A stretch of DNA of 45,413 nt, taken from contig CAWHPS010000060.1 of the NCBI GenBank assembly GCA_963831235.1, positions 1 through 45,413 of the forward strand. Direction: 5' to 3'. Each line of letters opens with the position of its first letter. Position 1 is the stretch's first letter. Position numbers and translations under genes: made by a program. The DNA is from CAWHPS01 sp963831235. GTDB lineage: Bacteria; Fibrobacterota; OXYB2-FULL-49-7; JAEUSG01. Of this stretch, positions 8,377-16,228 are shown in pieces. Under the pieces are notes generated by a model. The model did no database searches and had not been told where the DNA came from. It was given only the letters and a program-made list of their open reading frames with translations.

Positions 8377-8664
8377 AGGAAATGGGGAACACCATAACAC
8401 AAAATGAAACCCTGAATATTGTGGTCGTTCTTGTTGAGTAATAGTTCCCTTTACCACAATCAACAAGACTTGTTAGGCGATAATATTATCAGGGAAAACA
8501 AAAATGAAGGCAAGGAAAGAATTGGTTACCTAAAATTAGCCGACTGGCCAACATGGGCGGGCGGTACGAATTTAATTGGTTTGATGCATACGACCAGAAA
8601 AAATATATTTCCATTAAGGGTTTAAAATAAACAAAGAAAAAAGCTTTAAACAACAAGAGAAACA
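8377..8664. other. AT-rich intergenic region at the left edge of the accessory island
   Basis: No supported gene. It contains overlapping inverted repeats (ATTGTGGT near 8418 with ACCACAAT near 8452; CTTGTTGA near 8430 with TCAACAAG near 8460) and a perfect 12-bp palindrome GATAATATTATC at 8479-8490. Base composition shifts here from the G+C-richer envelope genes to strongly AT-rich DNA, marking an island boundary. Confidence 0.4.
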
Positions 8665-9255
8665 ATGCCAGTAATGCCATACATTAGAGATTTGTCTTTT
8701 AAAGAAATTCAAGCAACATTATCTTCAGCTTTTAGATTAGTTATTCCTGGGTTTATGCTTTTATTATTCATTGCTTTATCACAAGACGATTTTAAAATTA
8801 AATTGTTTGTAACTTACAATAATTCACTAAGAATAGCTTTGTTTGCCATAATAGGTATAATCTTGGGTATAAGCATTCATTCAGTCTATAGAGTTGTTTT
8901 ATCTGCAATAGAGTTATGTCTTTTTACAACATCCCTTACGGCTGTTAATAATTTCAGAATAAGCAGATGTTCTATAGCGCAAAGATGGGCGAGCTTTTTA
9001 AAACATCGGTATGCTTCGGAAGAAATCAAAAAAAAAGATATTCTATTTTCTTATTTGAATTATAGATGGTCTCTTTGTCATTTGTGTCTACAGATTAGCT
9101 CTTGCTTATTGTTGGTAGTTGTTTTTAGTAAGAGTAAACATTCATATATATCAAATCATTCAACGCAATTGTTGGTAGGGTGTCTGATCGTATTGATTTT
9201 TGGGCTTTTCCAGTTACTCTTTTTGTATCGAACGGAAGCGCATATTGTAAAATAA
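8665..9255 (+). CDS. Unrecognised integral membrane protein, paralog A
   Basis: 196 residues, about four membrane segments (~25-45, 57-78, ~145-160 and ~170-190) and no signal peptide. It shares a distinctive core with 11613-12173: HS-YR--LS--EL-LFTT-LT-V in the second helix region, YRWSLCHL--QIS-C-L before the third, and QLL-LY-TE-H at the C-terminus. I do not recognise the family. The conserved Tyr-Arg-Trp, Cys-His and Glu/His positions in a small membrane protein suggest a functional site rather than a generic anchor. Strongly AT-rich, with codon use unlike the genes on either side of the island, consistent with horizontal acquisition. Confidence 0.72.
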   Translation: MPVMPYIRDLSFKEIQATLSSAFRLVIPGFMLLLFIALSQDDFKIKLFVTYNNSLRIALFAIIGIILGISIHSVYRVVLSAIELCLFTTSLTAVNNFRISRCSIAQRWASFLKHRYASEEIKKKDILFSYLNYRWSLCHLCLQISSCLLLVVVFSKSKHSYISNHSTQLLVGCLIVLIFGLFQLLFLYRTEAHIVK

Positions 9256-9390
9256 TAAATTTTATAATTATCAAAAAAGGTATCAATCACCACAATCCCA
9301 ATTAGGGTAAAATACAACTGGCGAAAAGGAAAGTATAATGAAGTGGTACGACCTCAGTTTTTGTAAATACATTCTATTAAGGAGGTTTTC

Positions 9391-9945
9391 ATGTTGCGAT
9401 TTATTCTTTTCGTTTTTGCGCTAGCAATTTTTTCCTACGGTCAGGATAAGGGCTATAGCGATTTGCCTTGGGGTTCTAAACCTGACTTAATGAAATCAAA
9501 ATATCAAAATGCCAAAGATACGATAATAAAATATGATAATATGATTCATGACTTTATTGACTACCCTGCAGAAGGTTCGATTATATCACGGACCTTTGAA
9601 TACTGGAACAATAAATTATGCAAAGTTATTGTTGTATATCAGGACAGAAACAATATTGTTTCTCCATCTCTTGAATTTTCAGGTAAAGTTTTGGCCGTCG
9701 CCAACGACATTGGTAAAAAATATGGAAAAGTCAAGCCAATATCATCAAAAGCCCTTTCCTTATTCCTCCCAAACGATGCCTTAATGATAGTAAGCCAATG
9801 GGATTCGAAAAGCATTGAAATTCAAGGGGCAACTATCATTAACGTGACGTCAGGGACAGTATACATGGCAACTTTTACTTACTCGTCAAAAAAATATATC
9901 AATGAATATCTGAATAAAATTACAAATCAAAAACCTGAGTACTAA
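9391..9945 (+). CDS. Secreted protein of unknown function
   Basis: 184 residues with a clear signal peptide (MLRFILFVFALAIFSYGQ) and a strong ribosome site (AAGGAGG) 8 bases ahead. The mature start, GYSDLPWGSKPDLMKSKY, resembles periplasmic proteins that begin with a PWG motif, but I could not place it in a named family. It has no cysteine pair or catalytic motif. It lies between membrane paralog A and the lipoprotein at 10353 in the AT-rich island and may be co-acquired with them. Confidence 0.7.
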   Translation: MLRFILFVFALAIFSYGQDKGYSDLPWGSKPDLMKSKYQNAKDTIIKYDNMIHDFIDYPAEGSIISRTFEYWNNKLCKVIVVYQDRNNIVSPSLEFSGKVLAVANDIGKKYGKVKPISSKALSLFLPNDALMIVSQWDSKSIEIQGATIINVTSGTVYMATFTYSSKKYINEYLNKITNQKPEY

Positions 9946-10009
9946 TTTTTAACCTTTACCATTCCCCGGCTCCAGCGAAGAGGGGCGCTGAAAAGACATG
10001 ACGACAAAA

Positions 10010-10215
10010 TGCACGGATAGGCAAAAGTACCTAACAAGCCGCAAGGTGGCTCGGTCGCACAGCGTAAAATATATTTTTAAAATTCCGTGCGCCCTCGACC
10101 CCAATGCGGTCCGTAAAATAGTTGCAATGACTTACCGATCGGTGCGCCATAGGTTGCGCCTCTGTCACGGTCGTAGTTGCAACTATTTTGCCGGATGTCA
10201 ATTTGATTCTGGCAA
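10010..10215. repeat. G+C-rich intergenic segment with nested inverted repeats
   Basis: A G+C-rich patch inside the AT-rich island. GCACGGAT near 10011 pairs with ATTCCGTGC near 10082. AAAATAGTTGCAA near 10116-10128 pairs perfectly with TTGCAACTATTTT near 10177-10189, and the arms extend outward through CCG/CGG. TTGCCGGA near 10188 pairs imperfectly with TCTGGCAA near 10208. No credible protein is encoded. It may be a remnant of one or more small non-autonomous elements or a structured RNA; I saw no flanking duplication that would settle it. Confidence 0.45.
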
Positions 10216-10352
10216 TCAATTTAACACGCCAACCACCGTCCTTCAAAAGGTAGCGGCCGGTATAAGAGATTTATTCCCAAGACCAATTTCCTGTGAACAC
10301 ATTATGGTGCAAATGGAACAATACCCATCACTTCAAAAAACTGAGAATGATT

Positions 10353-11603
10353 ATGAAAAGAAGACCACTTACTAATGTTTTAATTTATTCAATTTTTTTT
10401 CTAATTGTATCATGTTCATCTATTAGGTTAAAACAATCGCTTATGGTTGACGCAAACTGTAATGATTCATTAATAATATCCGAGTATTCTAACATAGGCA
10501 ATAAAGATGATTTTTTATTGAGCATAATTCGCGAATCTCAAAATGCGATAAATAAACAAACAGCGACTAGCGCCATTGTTCGTTTAAGTCGAATAAAAGG
10601 ATGTTCTGATGATGTCAAGGATCGTTTGGACAACATTGTAAGAGGCTTTTCATGCAATTGTGGGTGGGTGCAGAAAATTAGAGGAAATCGGGAGTTCGTA
10701 ACATGTCCAACAATTAATGAAAATGATAGGATTTCTGCTCTCGCTGTCCTGGAAGAATGTGAAAACCCAATGGGAATCTTGATGTGCAATTATTCTGATT
10801 ATAGAGAACAGAAATGTTTTGCATCTACAAGTAACGATTTGGCACGACTTATTGAATCAATTCCAAAAAGGAATATTAATAAGTTCAAACCTTTTTTGTT
10901 GAATCATGAAAAGACATGCTCATATTCGGATGCAATTTTTGCTTTACGATATACGGATACCTCCGCGCTTCCCATACTTGATGCCACTATACTACATGGC
11001 GTTTGCATAGACACGGCTCTTTCCACAATGATGAATTTTAAAGATAAAGCACTTCCTTATTTAATAACATATTTAAAAACTGGCGATAGAAATATCCAGT
11101 ATGGTACCATCAATTCATTACGATTGTTTCATTACTCTAATTCAAAGGCGTTGGTTCCTGTTCTACAAGATGTATTTGCAACCAGCGTCACCCATAAACT
11201 TCAGCAACTGATTTTAATTGCAATTGATTCGATTTACTCAAACGGCAATTATGATTCCTCCTATACTAATTTCATTGAACAAACAAAGAAAACAAATACA
11301 AGTGTACGCGACAGTTTAACCGCAGAAATATTAAATTTAGCACCTAAGTTAATTGCCGCACAACTTAAATTTAGTCAAATGAAATATGACTTAAATAATA
11401 ACACAACTTCTGACAAAGTGTATGAAAAGGCTGCCAGTGCGTCAAATTACGCAGAATATACGATTGCACCAATGTTAAATAATTTTGGAAATCTAATATC
11501 AGAATATATCGCGCGATATGGAGACGAGAAATTACGTGACCTTGCTATAAAGAATGGATTCCTCCAATTAATACGTTCTCAAAACCAATATCAACCATAC
11601 TAA
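10353..11603 (+). CDS. Lipoprotein with HEAT-like helical repeats
   Basis: About 417 residues from the ATG at 10353. The signal peptide NVLIYSIFFLIVSCSS ends in a lipobox (IVSC). The mature protein is mainly helical, with segments such as ALPYLITYLKTGDRNIQYGT and ALVPVLQDVF that look like HEAT-type repeats at ~235-300. Six cysteines in the N-terminal third (SCNCG, VTCP, CENP, MCNY) might form disulfides. Function unknown. An in-frame extension to 10293 was rejected because it adds only a non-signal sequence before the signal peptide. Membrane paralog B starts 9 bases downstream, so the two are probably one transcript. Confidence 0.72.
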   Translation: MKRRPLTNVLIYSIFFLIVSCSSIRLKQSLMVDANCNDSLIISEYSNIGNKDDFLLSIIRESQNAINKQTATSAIVRLSRIKGCSDDVKDRLDNIVRGFSCNCGWVQKIRGNREFVTCPTINENDRISALAVLEECENPMGILMCNYSDYREQKCFASTSNDLARLIESIPKRNINKFKPFLLNHEKTCSYSDAIFALRYTDTSALPILDATILHGVCIDTALSTMMNFKDKALPYLITYLKTGDRNIQYGTINSLRLFHYSNSKALVPVLQDVFATSVTHKLQQLILIAIDSIYSNGNYDSSYTNFIEQTKKTNTSVRDSLTAEILNLAPKLIAAQLKFSQMKYDLNNNTTSDKVYEKAASASNYAEYTIAPMLNNFGNLISEYIARYGDEKLRDLAIKNGFLQLIRSQNQYQPY

Positions 11604-11612
11604 TTATATTTA

Positions 11613-12173
11613 ATGATCTCAATTATTACTAAGGATATATTTTCTACAATTGCTGTAGCAATGCGCTTAATGATTTCAGGTCTATTTGTTATTCTTTTTT
11701 GGCAGTTATCAAAATCAAAAGATATTGAATCTATGTACTTTGCTAATTTTGAGACTCTTCATTTTATTCTTATTGCGGCAATAGGGGTAGCAGTTCATGC
11801 GTCTTATAGGGCATTTCTTTCATGTTTTGAATTAATCCTTTTTACAACGCCGTTAACATCAGTTTGCCTTTACAAGAAAAGTAAATGGAGCATAATTCAA
11901 GGATGGTCACGTTTTATTTTTATGCACCATTCTTTTTTTAAGCATTCCCATAAAACCGTTTCATCTTTTTTAGAATATCGTTGGTCTCTATGTCATTTAT
12001 CTATGCAGATAAGTTGTTGTTTTCTTTTCTTTTATTTTATTAGAGATAAAGAATCGTTTTATTCTGACCATAAAATCCCCTGCTTAGTTTTAGGTCTGCT
12101 AACTTTTATAGCATCTTTAATACAATTGCTGATCCTATATCATACAGAAAAACATTTGCATAAAAATTATTAA
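11613..12173 (+). CDS. Unrecognised integral membrane protein, paralog B
   Basis: 186 residues with the same plan as 8665-9255: helices at ~20-35, 47-70, ~128-148 and ~155-175, the ELILFTTPLTSVCLY stretch, YRWSLCHLSMQIS, and QLLILYHTEKH at the end. Identity is concentrated in these blocks and low elsewhere, so the pair are diverged paralogs rather than a recent duplication. Paralog B directly follows an exported lipoprotein; paralog A is followed by a secreted protein 135 bases downstream. A partnership between this membrane family and exported partners is possible. Unknown function. Confidence 0.72.
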   Translation: MISIITKDIFSTIAVAMRLMISGLFVILFWQLSKSKDIESMYFANFETLHFILIAAIGVAVHASYRAFLSCFELILFTTPLTSVCLYKKSKWSIIQGWSRFIFMHHSFFKHSHKTVSSFLEYRWSLCHLSMQISCCFLFFYFIRDKESFYSDHKIPCLVLGLLTFIASLIQLLILYHTEKHLHKNY

Positions 12174-12434
12174 CAGGTAGAGGCCATTCTAAAACCATAT
12201 ATTTTTCTATTTTTCATACTTTTTAAAAAGAAAAAGGCATATTGGCAACGCTACTCCCTAACATAGTGGAATAAGATAAAGAAACCTATTCGGAAAATTT
12301 GAAGAGCCAAAAGTTGAAGAAAACGCTGGCCTTTTATTCAAACCAACATCTGCATAATTGCACTCCCGCCAAAGTTTTATGTTTTACTTGAATCAAAGAG
12401 TTTGAGTAGTCTATTTTCTTCCAAGGAGAATACA

Positions 12435-12705
12435 ATGCCTGCCATATCCATGTTTTTCGGAATAGTTGTTTATCTGTATTATAAAGACGATAAAAAACAT
12501 CATTTGCCTCATTTTCACGCAGAATATGGTGAACTTGAAGGAATTTTTTTAATTGAAACAGGTGAAATGTTGGAAGGAAGGAGACCTTCCAAGTGCAAAG
12601 CGTTTGATGGTTCAAGCCTGGATTGAAATTCACAAAGAAGAACTCCTCGCTGATTGGAGGCTTGCAGTACATGGCGAAGCCCCTTTTAAAATTCAGAACT
12701 CCTGA
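12435..12705 (+). pseudogene. DUF4160 protein, frameshifted and 3'-interrupted
   Basis: The start reads MPAISMFFGIVVYLYYKD then LPHFHAEYGELEGIFLIETG, the DUF4160 signature, after an AAGGAG ribosome site. At GAAGGAAGGAGAC (12573 onward) the frame is lost. Removing one AAGG unit of a two-unit tandem restores LEGDLPSAKRLMVQAWIEIH and EELLADWRLAVHGEAPFKI. The last codons are also altered: the original end, EPLR and a stop, lies at 12994-13008, beyond a 295-bp insertion, and the gene now reads QNS before a stop. Two independent lesions make this a pseudogene. DUF4160 commonly pairs with DUF2442, as here. Confidence 0.88.
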
Positions 12706-12988
12706 CCTCGCTATAACCGATGGTCTTGCTTTAATACCTGTAACTGCTTAATTATCAAATGCATTATTCCAGTAAATATATATAAAAGCCTAAAATATGG
12801 TCGAAAACAGAAATAGTCCATTTTTTAACGTTTTTAGTTTCTATGGTCCATGTCTACGAGCTCGATCAATGCTGTAATAGATTATTAAATATAGAATTAC
12901 TGTCGTAAATGGATGCTTCGATCCTATTAGTTTTTCGAAATTTCTAAAATTGTGGTTGTTTTCAAATTACGCGAGGTCAGGAGTTCTG
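12694..12988. mobile_element. Non-autonomous element with 18-bp inverted ends and 5-bp target duplication
   Basis: Termini CAGAACTCCTGACCTCGC (12694-12711) and its exact complement (12971-12988) enclose 259 bp of AT-rich DNA with no open frame. AATT-type duplications AAATT flank it at 12689-12693 and 12989-12993. Excising the element plus one duplication rejoins DUF4160 perfectly (FKIEPLR, then stop) two bases before the DUF2442 start, which proves insertion into a formerly intact gene pair. It is unrelated to the GTAACT family elsewhere in the window. I cannot assign the transposase family. Confidence 0.93.
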
Positions 12989-13010
12989 AAATTGAGCCGC
13001 TGAGATAGTC

Positions 13011-13250
13011 ATGATAACCAATAAAATTGTTTCGGCTATACCGCAATCAAATTACCGAATAGAAGTCGCATTCAAAAATGGCATTCAGGGTATATTCGAT
13101 ATGACTCCGTATCTACATGAAGGTGTGTTTCAAAAACTTCGTGACCCCGCCTTTTTTAATTCAGTCCGGGTAGGTTATGGTACATTGGTTTGGCCTGAGG
13201 AAATTGATATTGCCCCCGACACTGTTGAGGCGGAGCTGATCATTAACTGA
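13011..13250 (+). CDS. DUF2442 domain protein
   Basis: 79 residues: IVSAIPQSNYRIEVAFKNG, the FDMTPYL segment, VFQKLRDPAFFNSVRV and TLVWPEEIDIAPDT are all DUF2442 hallmarks. The family has a small beta-rich fold, sometimes fused to HTH domains, and often follows a DUF4160 gene; the pair is sometimes annotated as toxin-antitoxin-like, though this is unproven. It was once coupled to DUF4160 (stop-TC-ATG), and is now separated from it by the 295-bp insertion. It is intact. Its 3' end overlaps the convergent NUDIX gene by 8 bases. Confidence 0.85.
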   Translation: MITNKIVSAIPQSNYRIEVAFKNGIQGIFDMTPYLHEGVFQKLRDPAFFNSVRVGYGTLVWPEEIDIAPDTVEAELIIN

Positions 13251-13848
13251 TGGAAATTTGCCAGTGGGGGCGCGGGTGGGTTAAAATATGTTTAAGGTGG
13301 CCCAATCCAAGAATCGCGCAAAGGATTGTCTTTGAATCAATAATCTTATTTGATTTGATCATACTCATAAGTTTCCTGTATGGCATCCTGACCTGTTCCA
13401 CAAATTCCGATTGGTCCAGGTTAAGTTTGCCGGTATGCTTGAGGTTTGTGGCAAGAAAAAGTGTTATGAACCCCGTGGAATAACCCTCGGCATGTGAATA
13501 TGTAATGAGTCTTCTGAGCCGGCCTGGAATAATTCCTGTCTCTTCCTCGCATTCCCTCCTGGCGCATTTTTCAGGGGATTCCCCCGGGTCAATAACTCCG
13601 GCAGGGACTTCGATAATGGTTCTTGCGATTGCGGGCCTGTGCTGACGTATCAGATGAACCGTCCCATCCCTGTCAACAGGCATTACGGCAACTGCATCCC
13701 TTACATTGACAATTTCCCGCAAGGCTTTTTTCCCATCAGGAAGTCGTATCTCCAGGGAGTCAAGTTTAAGATACGAACCGGAATAAAGCCGTTTGCGTTT
13801 CAATACCTTTTCAAAAAGAGGGTCATGCTTTTGAGCTGATTTCAACAT
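13243..13848 (-). CDS. NUDIX hydrolase, ADP-ribose pyrophosphatase-like
   Basis: About 201 residues from the ATG at 13848, which follows the upstream rhodanese stop by one base (TGA-C-ATG); an upstream in-frame start would bury the gene in its neighbour. The NUDIX box is intact: GVIDPGESPEKCARRECEEETGI gives the GX5EX7REUXEEXGU pattern. The spacing before it, with VRDAVAVMPVDRDGTVHLIRQHRP, is like ADP-ribose and related nucleotide-sugar pyrophosphatases. Expected reaction: hydrolysis of ADP-ribose to AMP and ribose 5-phosphate, cytoplasmic. Last gene of a three-gene minus-strand operon with rhodanese and DUF1573. Confidence 0.85.
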   Translation of the reverse strand: MLKSAQKHDPLFEKVLKRKRLYSGSYLKLDSLEIRLPDGKKALREIVNVRDAVAVMPVDRDGTVHLIRQHRPAIARTIIEVPAGVIDPGESPEKCARRECEEETGIIPGRLRRLITYSHAEGYSTGFITLFLATNLKHTGKLNLDQSEFVEQVRMPYRKLMSMIKSNKIIDSKTILCAILGLGHLKHILTHPRPHWQISIS

Positions 13849-13849
13849 G

Positions 13850-14341
13850 TCATTTTTCAACAGGGTTTTTTTCAGAATCCCAGGCCGGATAGCCGTCAAT
13901 AAAAATTCTTACATCCGTATAGCCTGCGTTGACAAGATTTTCCGCAAGGTCATGGCTGTCCGAACATTCACGCCCGCTGCAATAGGTTAAAATTGGTGTA
14001 CTCTCCGGGTATTTCTGTTTGAATTCCTGAATCTTATCAAAGAATTTTTCAACGCTTAATGAGACGGCTCCTTTGATATGACCTTGTTTGTAAATGTCTT
14101 CAGTCCTTGCATCGACAAACAAAACCCCCTTTTTGTAGAGTATAAGGGCTTCGGGAAGCTCTATCTCGTATTTTCGTCCAATAGAGTCTGCCCTGGCATT
14201 TGCCGAGACCATGCCTTTGCTTTTGTCCCAATCTCCAAACAGCGCTATTCCACGCGGTGAAAGGAAATTGATGATAAATGCGAGGCTTATCGCAACAAGG
14301 GAAAGCAGGACAATTTCAAATATTATTTTTCGTTTCGCCAT
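13850..14341 (-). CDS. Membrane-anchored rhodanese-like protein
   Basis: 163 residues. An N-terminal membrane segment (IIFEIVLLSLVAISLAFIINF) places the rhodanese domain outside the cytoplasm. The domain reads VLFVDARTEDIYKQGHIKGA, with the catalytic-loop Cys in YCSGRECSDS and a normal closing IDGYPAW. Such domains transfer sulfur or act as phosphatase-like folds; here the active-site Cys is present. It overlaps the upstream DUF1573 gene by 19 bases and is one base from the NUDIX gene, so all three are translationally linked. A periplasmic role in sulfur or thiol handling is inferred. Confidence 0.85.
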   Translation of the reverse strand: MAKRKIIFEIVLLSLVAISLAFIINFLSPRGIALFGDWDKSKGMVSANARADSIGRKYEIELPEALILYKKGVLFVDARTEDIYKQGHIKGAVSLSVEKFFDKIQEFKQKYPESTPILTYCSGRECSDSHDLAENLVNAGYTDVRIFIDGYPAWDSEKNPVEK

Positions 14342-15045
14342 TTTTTTATCGCTGTTCCGATTCTTTTTTCAAGCTTTCTTCCATCCGAAAACTCCAGCTT
14401 GACATCAAGAAACCCGTAAATGGTGTTTTTTATTGTGCCTTTTATGACAGGCTTGACAATTATATCAATGCTATCGCCTGTTTTTATCCTGGCTGAAAAG
14501 GGAAAGGTTTTATTAAAATATAGTTCTGTTGTAAGGGGTTTCATGTCTACAAATGACAGAATTGCCGAATGCCGGTTTATTATCCGGACAGTAATTTCTT
14601 TTTCAAGGGTTGTGAGGCTGTCTTTAGAAGAATTAAATGTTATGTACCCTGGATTTATTTCAAAGGCGGTCTTGACAAAAGCTGTGAAGCTTATCTTTTC
14701 GGAAGGATTTGCAGGGTCATTACTTGTTATGGTCAACGATTTGTGCTGTTTTCCGGTAAATCTGTCGGAATTGAATGTGACTTCAATTTTACCTTTGTTG
14801 CCAGGTTGAATTGTGTCTTTATTGAGCTTGCCAATCGTACATCCGCATGATGGGATGACTTTTCCAATTATTAGGGCTGCATCGCCAATGTTTTCAAAAT
14901 TAAAGTCGTGCGTAACAACATCTCCCTGGGTAATACTGCCGAAATCAAATTCTTTTTCTTTAATATTGATTTTAGGTGATGCAAAAACAGATGATAATAA
15001 AAAGAATAGTAATGAAAATGAAAAGAAAATAGTCGTTTTTATCAT
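14323..15045 (-). CDS. DUF1573 domain exported protein
   Basis: 240 residues with a signal peptide (TIFFSFSLLFFLLSSVFA). The DUF1573 domain spans ~25-115: FDFGSITQGDVVTHDFNFEN, the conserved IPSCGCTIGKL cysteine pair and TSNDPANPSEKISFTAF. The Ig-like fold of the family is common in Bacteroidetes-type exported proteins; the C-terminal 100 residues form a second, weaker beta domain. It starts the DUF1573-rhodanese-NUDIX operon and diverges from hemW across a 61-base gap that must hold both promoters. The two closely spaced Cys may be redox partners of the rhodanese, but this is speculation. Confidence 0.85.
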   Translation of the reverse strand: MIKTTIFFSFSLLFFLLSSVFASPKINIKEKEFDFGSITQGDVVTHDFNFENIGDAALIIGKVIPSCGCTIGKLNKDTIQPGNKGKIEVTFNSDRFTGKQHKSLTITSNDPANPSEKISFTAFVKTAFEINPGYITFNSSKDSLTTLEKEITVRIINRHSAILSFVDMKPLTTELYFNKTFPFSARIKTGDSIDIIVKPVIKGTIKNTIYGFLDVKLEFSDGRKLEKRIGTAIKKWRNEK

Positions 15046-15106
15046 ATTAAAAAATATACTTAAACTCTGCTCCTAAACAATTTTATTTTTAGGTAAAGGG
15101 AGTACA

Positions 15107-16228
15107 ATGCTGATTCAACGTCCTTTTGGGATTTATATTCATATTCCGTTTTGTAAAAGAAAATGCGGGTATTGTGATTTTTATTCTGTGGAAGGCATCA
15201 AGGCCGCGGAGGAATATACAGAAGCCCTGGAAAAGGAAATTACCTGCACATCTGCAGAATTCTCCTATAAAATAGTTGATACCCTTTTTATCGGCGGCGG
15301 CACACCATCGATATTTCCGCTTCCGTGTCTTTCACGCATTATGGATTGCGTTAGAAAAGAATTCGATCTGTCCGGCTGCTCGGAACTGACAATTGAATGC
15401 AATCCAGGCACGCTTACCAAAGAGAAGGCCGAGGCCTATCGTGAACTCGGATTCAACCGGGTTAGCATAGGTGCCCAGTCCTTTAATGAGTCTGAACTTA
15501 CATTTTTAAACCGCATTCATGGAGTCGAGGAAATTCTTGATTCAATAAGGATGATAAAAGATGCGGGTTTTGAGAATTTCAATCTTGACCTCATTTTTGG
15601 AATTCCAGGCCAGACAAATTCAGATCTTGTAGCAAGCTTAAAAACCGCGATTGCATCAGGGGCATCGCATTTGTCGCTTTACGGGCTTACAATCGAAGAG
15701 GGTACGTTGTTTCACGACAGGCTGATGAACAAGGAGTTCACGAAAATAAATGAGGAAAAATACGAGGCCCATTACCTTACCGCTAATGCCCACCTAAAGG
15801 GCAAGGGCTTTAACCACTACGAGGTCTCAAATTTTTCGAAGCCGGGCAAAGAGGCCCTCCATAACCTGAATATCTGGCGCGGCCGCGATTATCTTGGTTT
15901 CGGCGCATCAGCCCATTCCCGTGCAGGGGTAAAACAATGGGCCAACTCAGCTGACCTTGGGTTTTACATAAGAAACCCGGTTAAAAAATGCCATATGGAC
16001 CCGCTTTCTGACGATCAGGTGCGCCTTGAACGTCTAATGCTTGGGCTTAGGACTTTTGAAGGGGTGCCCTCTGGTGTGTGCGGGTCCCGTAAAAACATAG
16101 AATATCTTAAACAAAGGCAGCTACTCATCGAGAAGGAGGGTCGTGTCATTCTCACGGCCGAGGGTATGCTGTTATTGGATGAAGTTGTACTTTTACTGGA
16201 GGGACGCAGGTGCTTGACATTAAATTAA
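15107..16228 (+). CDS. hemW: HemW-type radical SAM protein
   Basis: 373 residues. The radical SAM cluster motif CKRKCGYC lies at residues 16-23 in IHIPFCKRKCGYCDFYS. Further hallmarks are FIGGGTPS, TIECNPGT, FNRVSIGAQSF, LDLIFGIPGQT and HYEVSNFSKPG; the trailing HemN C-terminal domain follows. HemW-like proteins bind heme and act as heme chaperones or trafficking proteins. They are often misannotated as oxygen-independent coproporphyrinogen oxidase, whose additional catalytic features are absent. It overlaps serS by 19 bases and begins the long plus-strand housekeeping run. Confidence 0.9.
   Translation: MLIQRPFGIYIHIPFCKRKCGYCDFYSVEGIKAAEEYTEALEKEITCTSAEFSYKIVDTLFIGGGTPSIFPLPCLSRIMDCVRKEFDLSGCSELTIECNPGTLTKEKAEAYRELGFNRVSIGAQSFNESELTFLNRIHGVEEILDSIRMIKDAGFENFNLDLIFGIPGQTNSDLVASLKTAIASGASHLSLYGLTIEEGTLFHDRLMNKEFTKINEEKYEAHYLTANAHLKGKGFNHYEVSNFSKPGKEALHNLNIWRGRDYLGFGASAHSRAGVKQWANSADLGFYIRNPVKKCHMDPLSDDQVRLERLMLGLRTFEGVPSGVCGSRKNIEYLKQRQLLIEKEGRVILTAEGMLLLDEVVLLLEGRRCLTLN

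Noticed and set aside
8419..8625. Plus-strand ORF of 68 codons
   Set aside because: No family or plausible ribosome site, and it reads across hairpins in an intergenic region.
8460..10050. attC-like integron recombination sites (GTTAGGC near 8472, CCTAAC near 10030)
   Set aside because: The pieces are isolated, not paired in an attC structure, and no integrase or cassette array is present.
9998..10375. Plus-strand ORF of 125 codons
   Set aside because: It runs across the inverted repeats and into the lipoprotein gene in a different frame, with no signal, domain or ribosome site.
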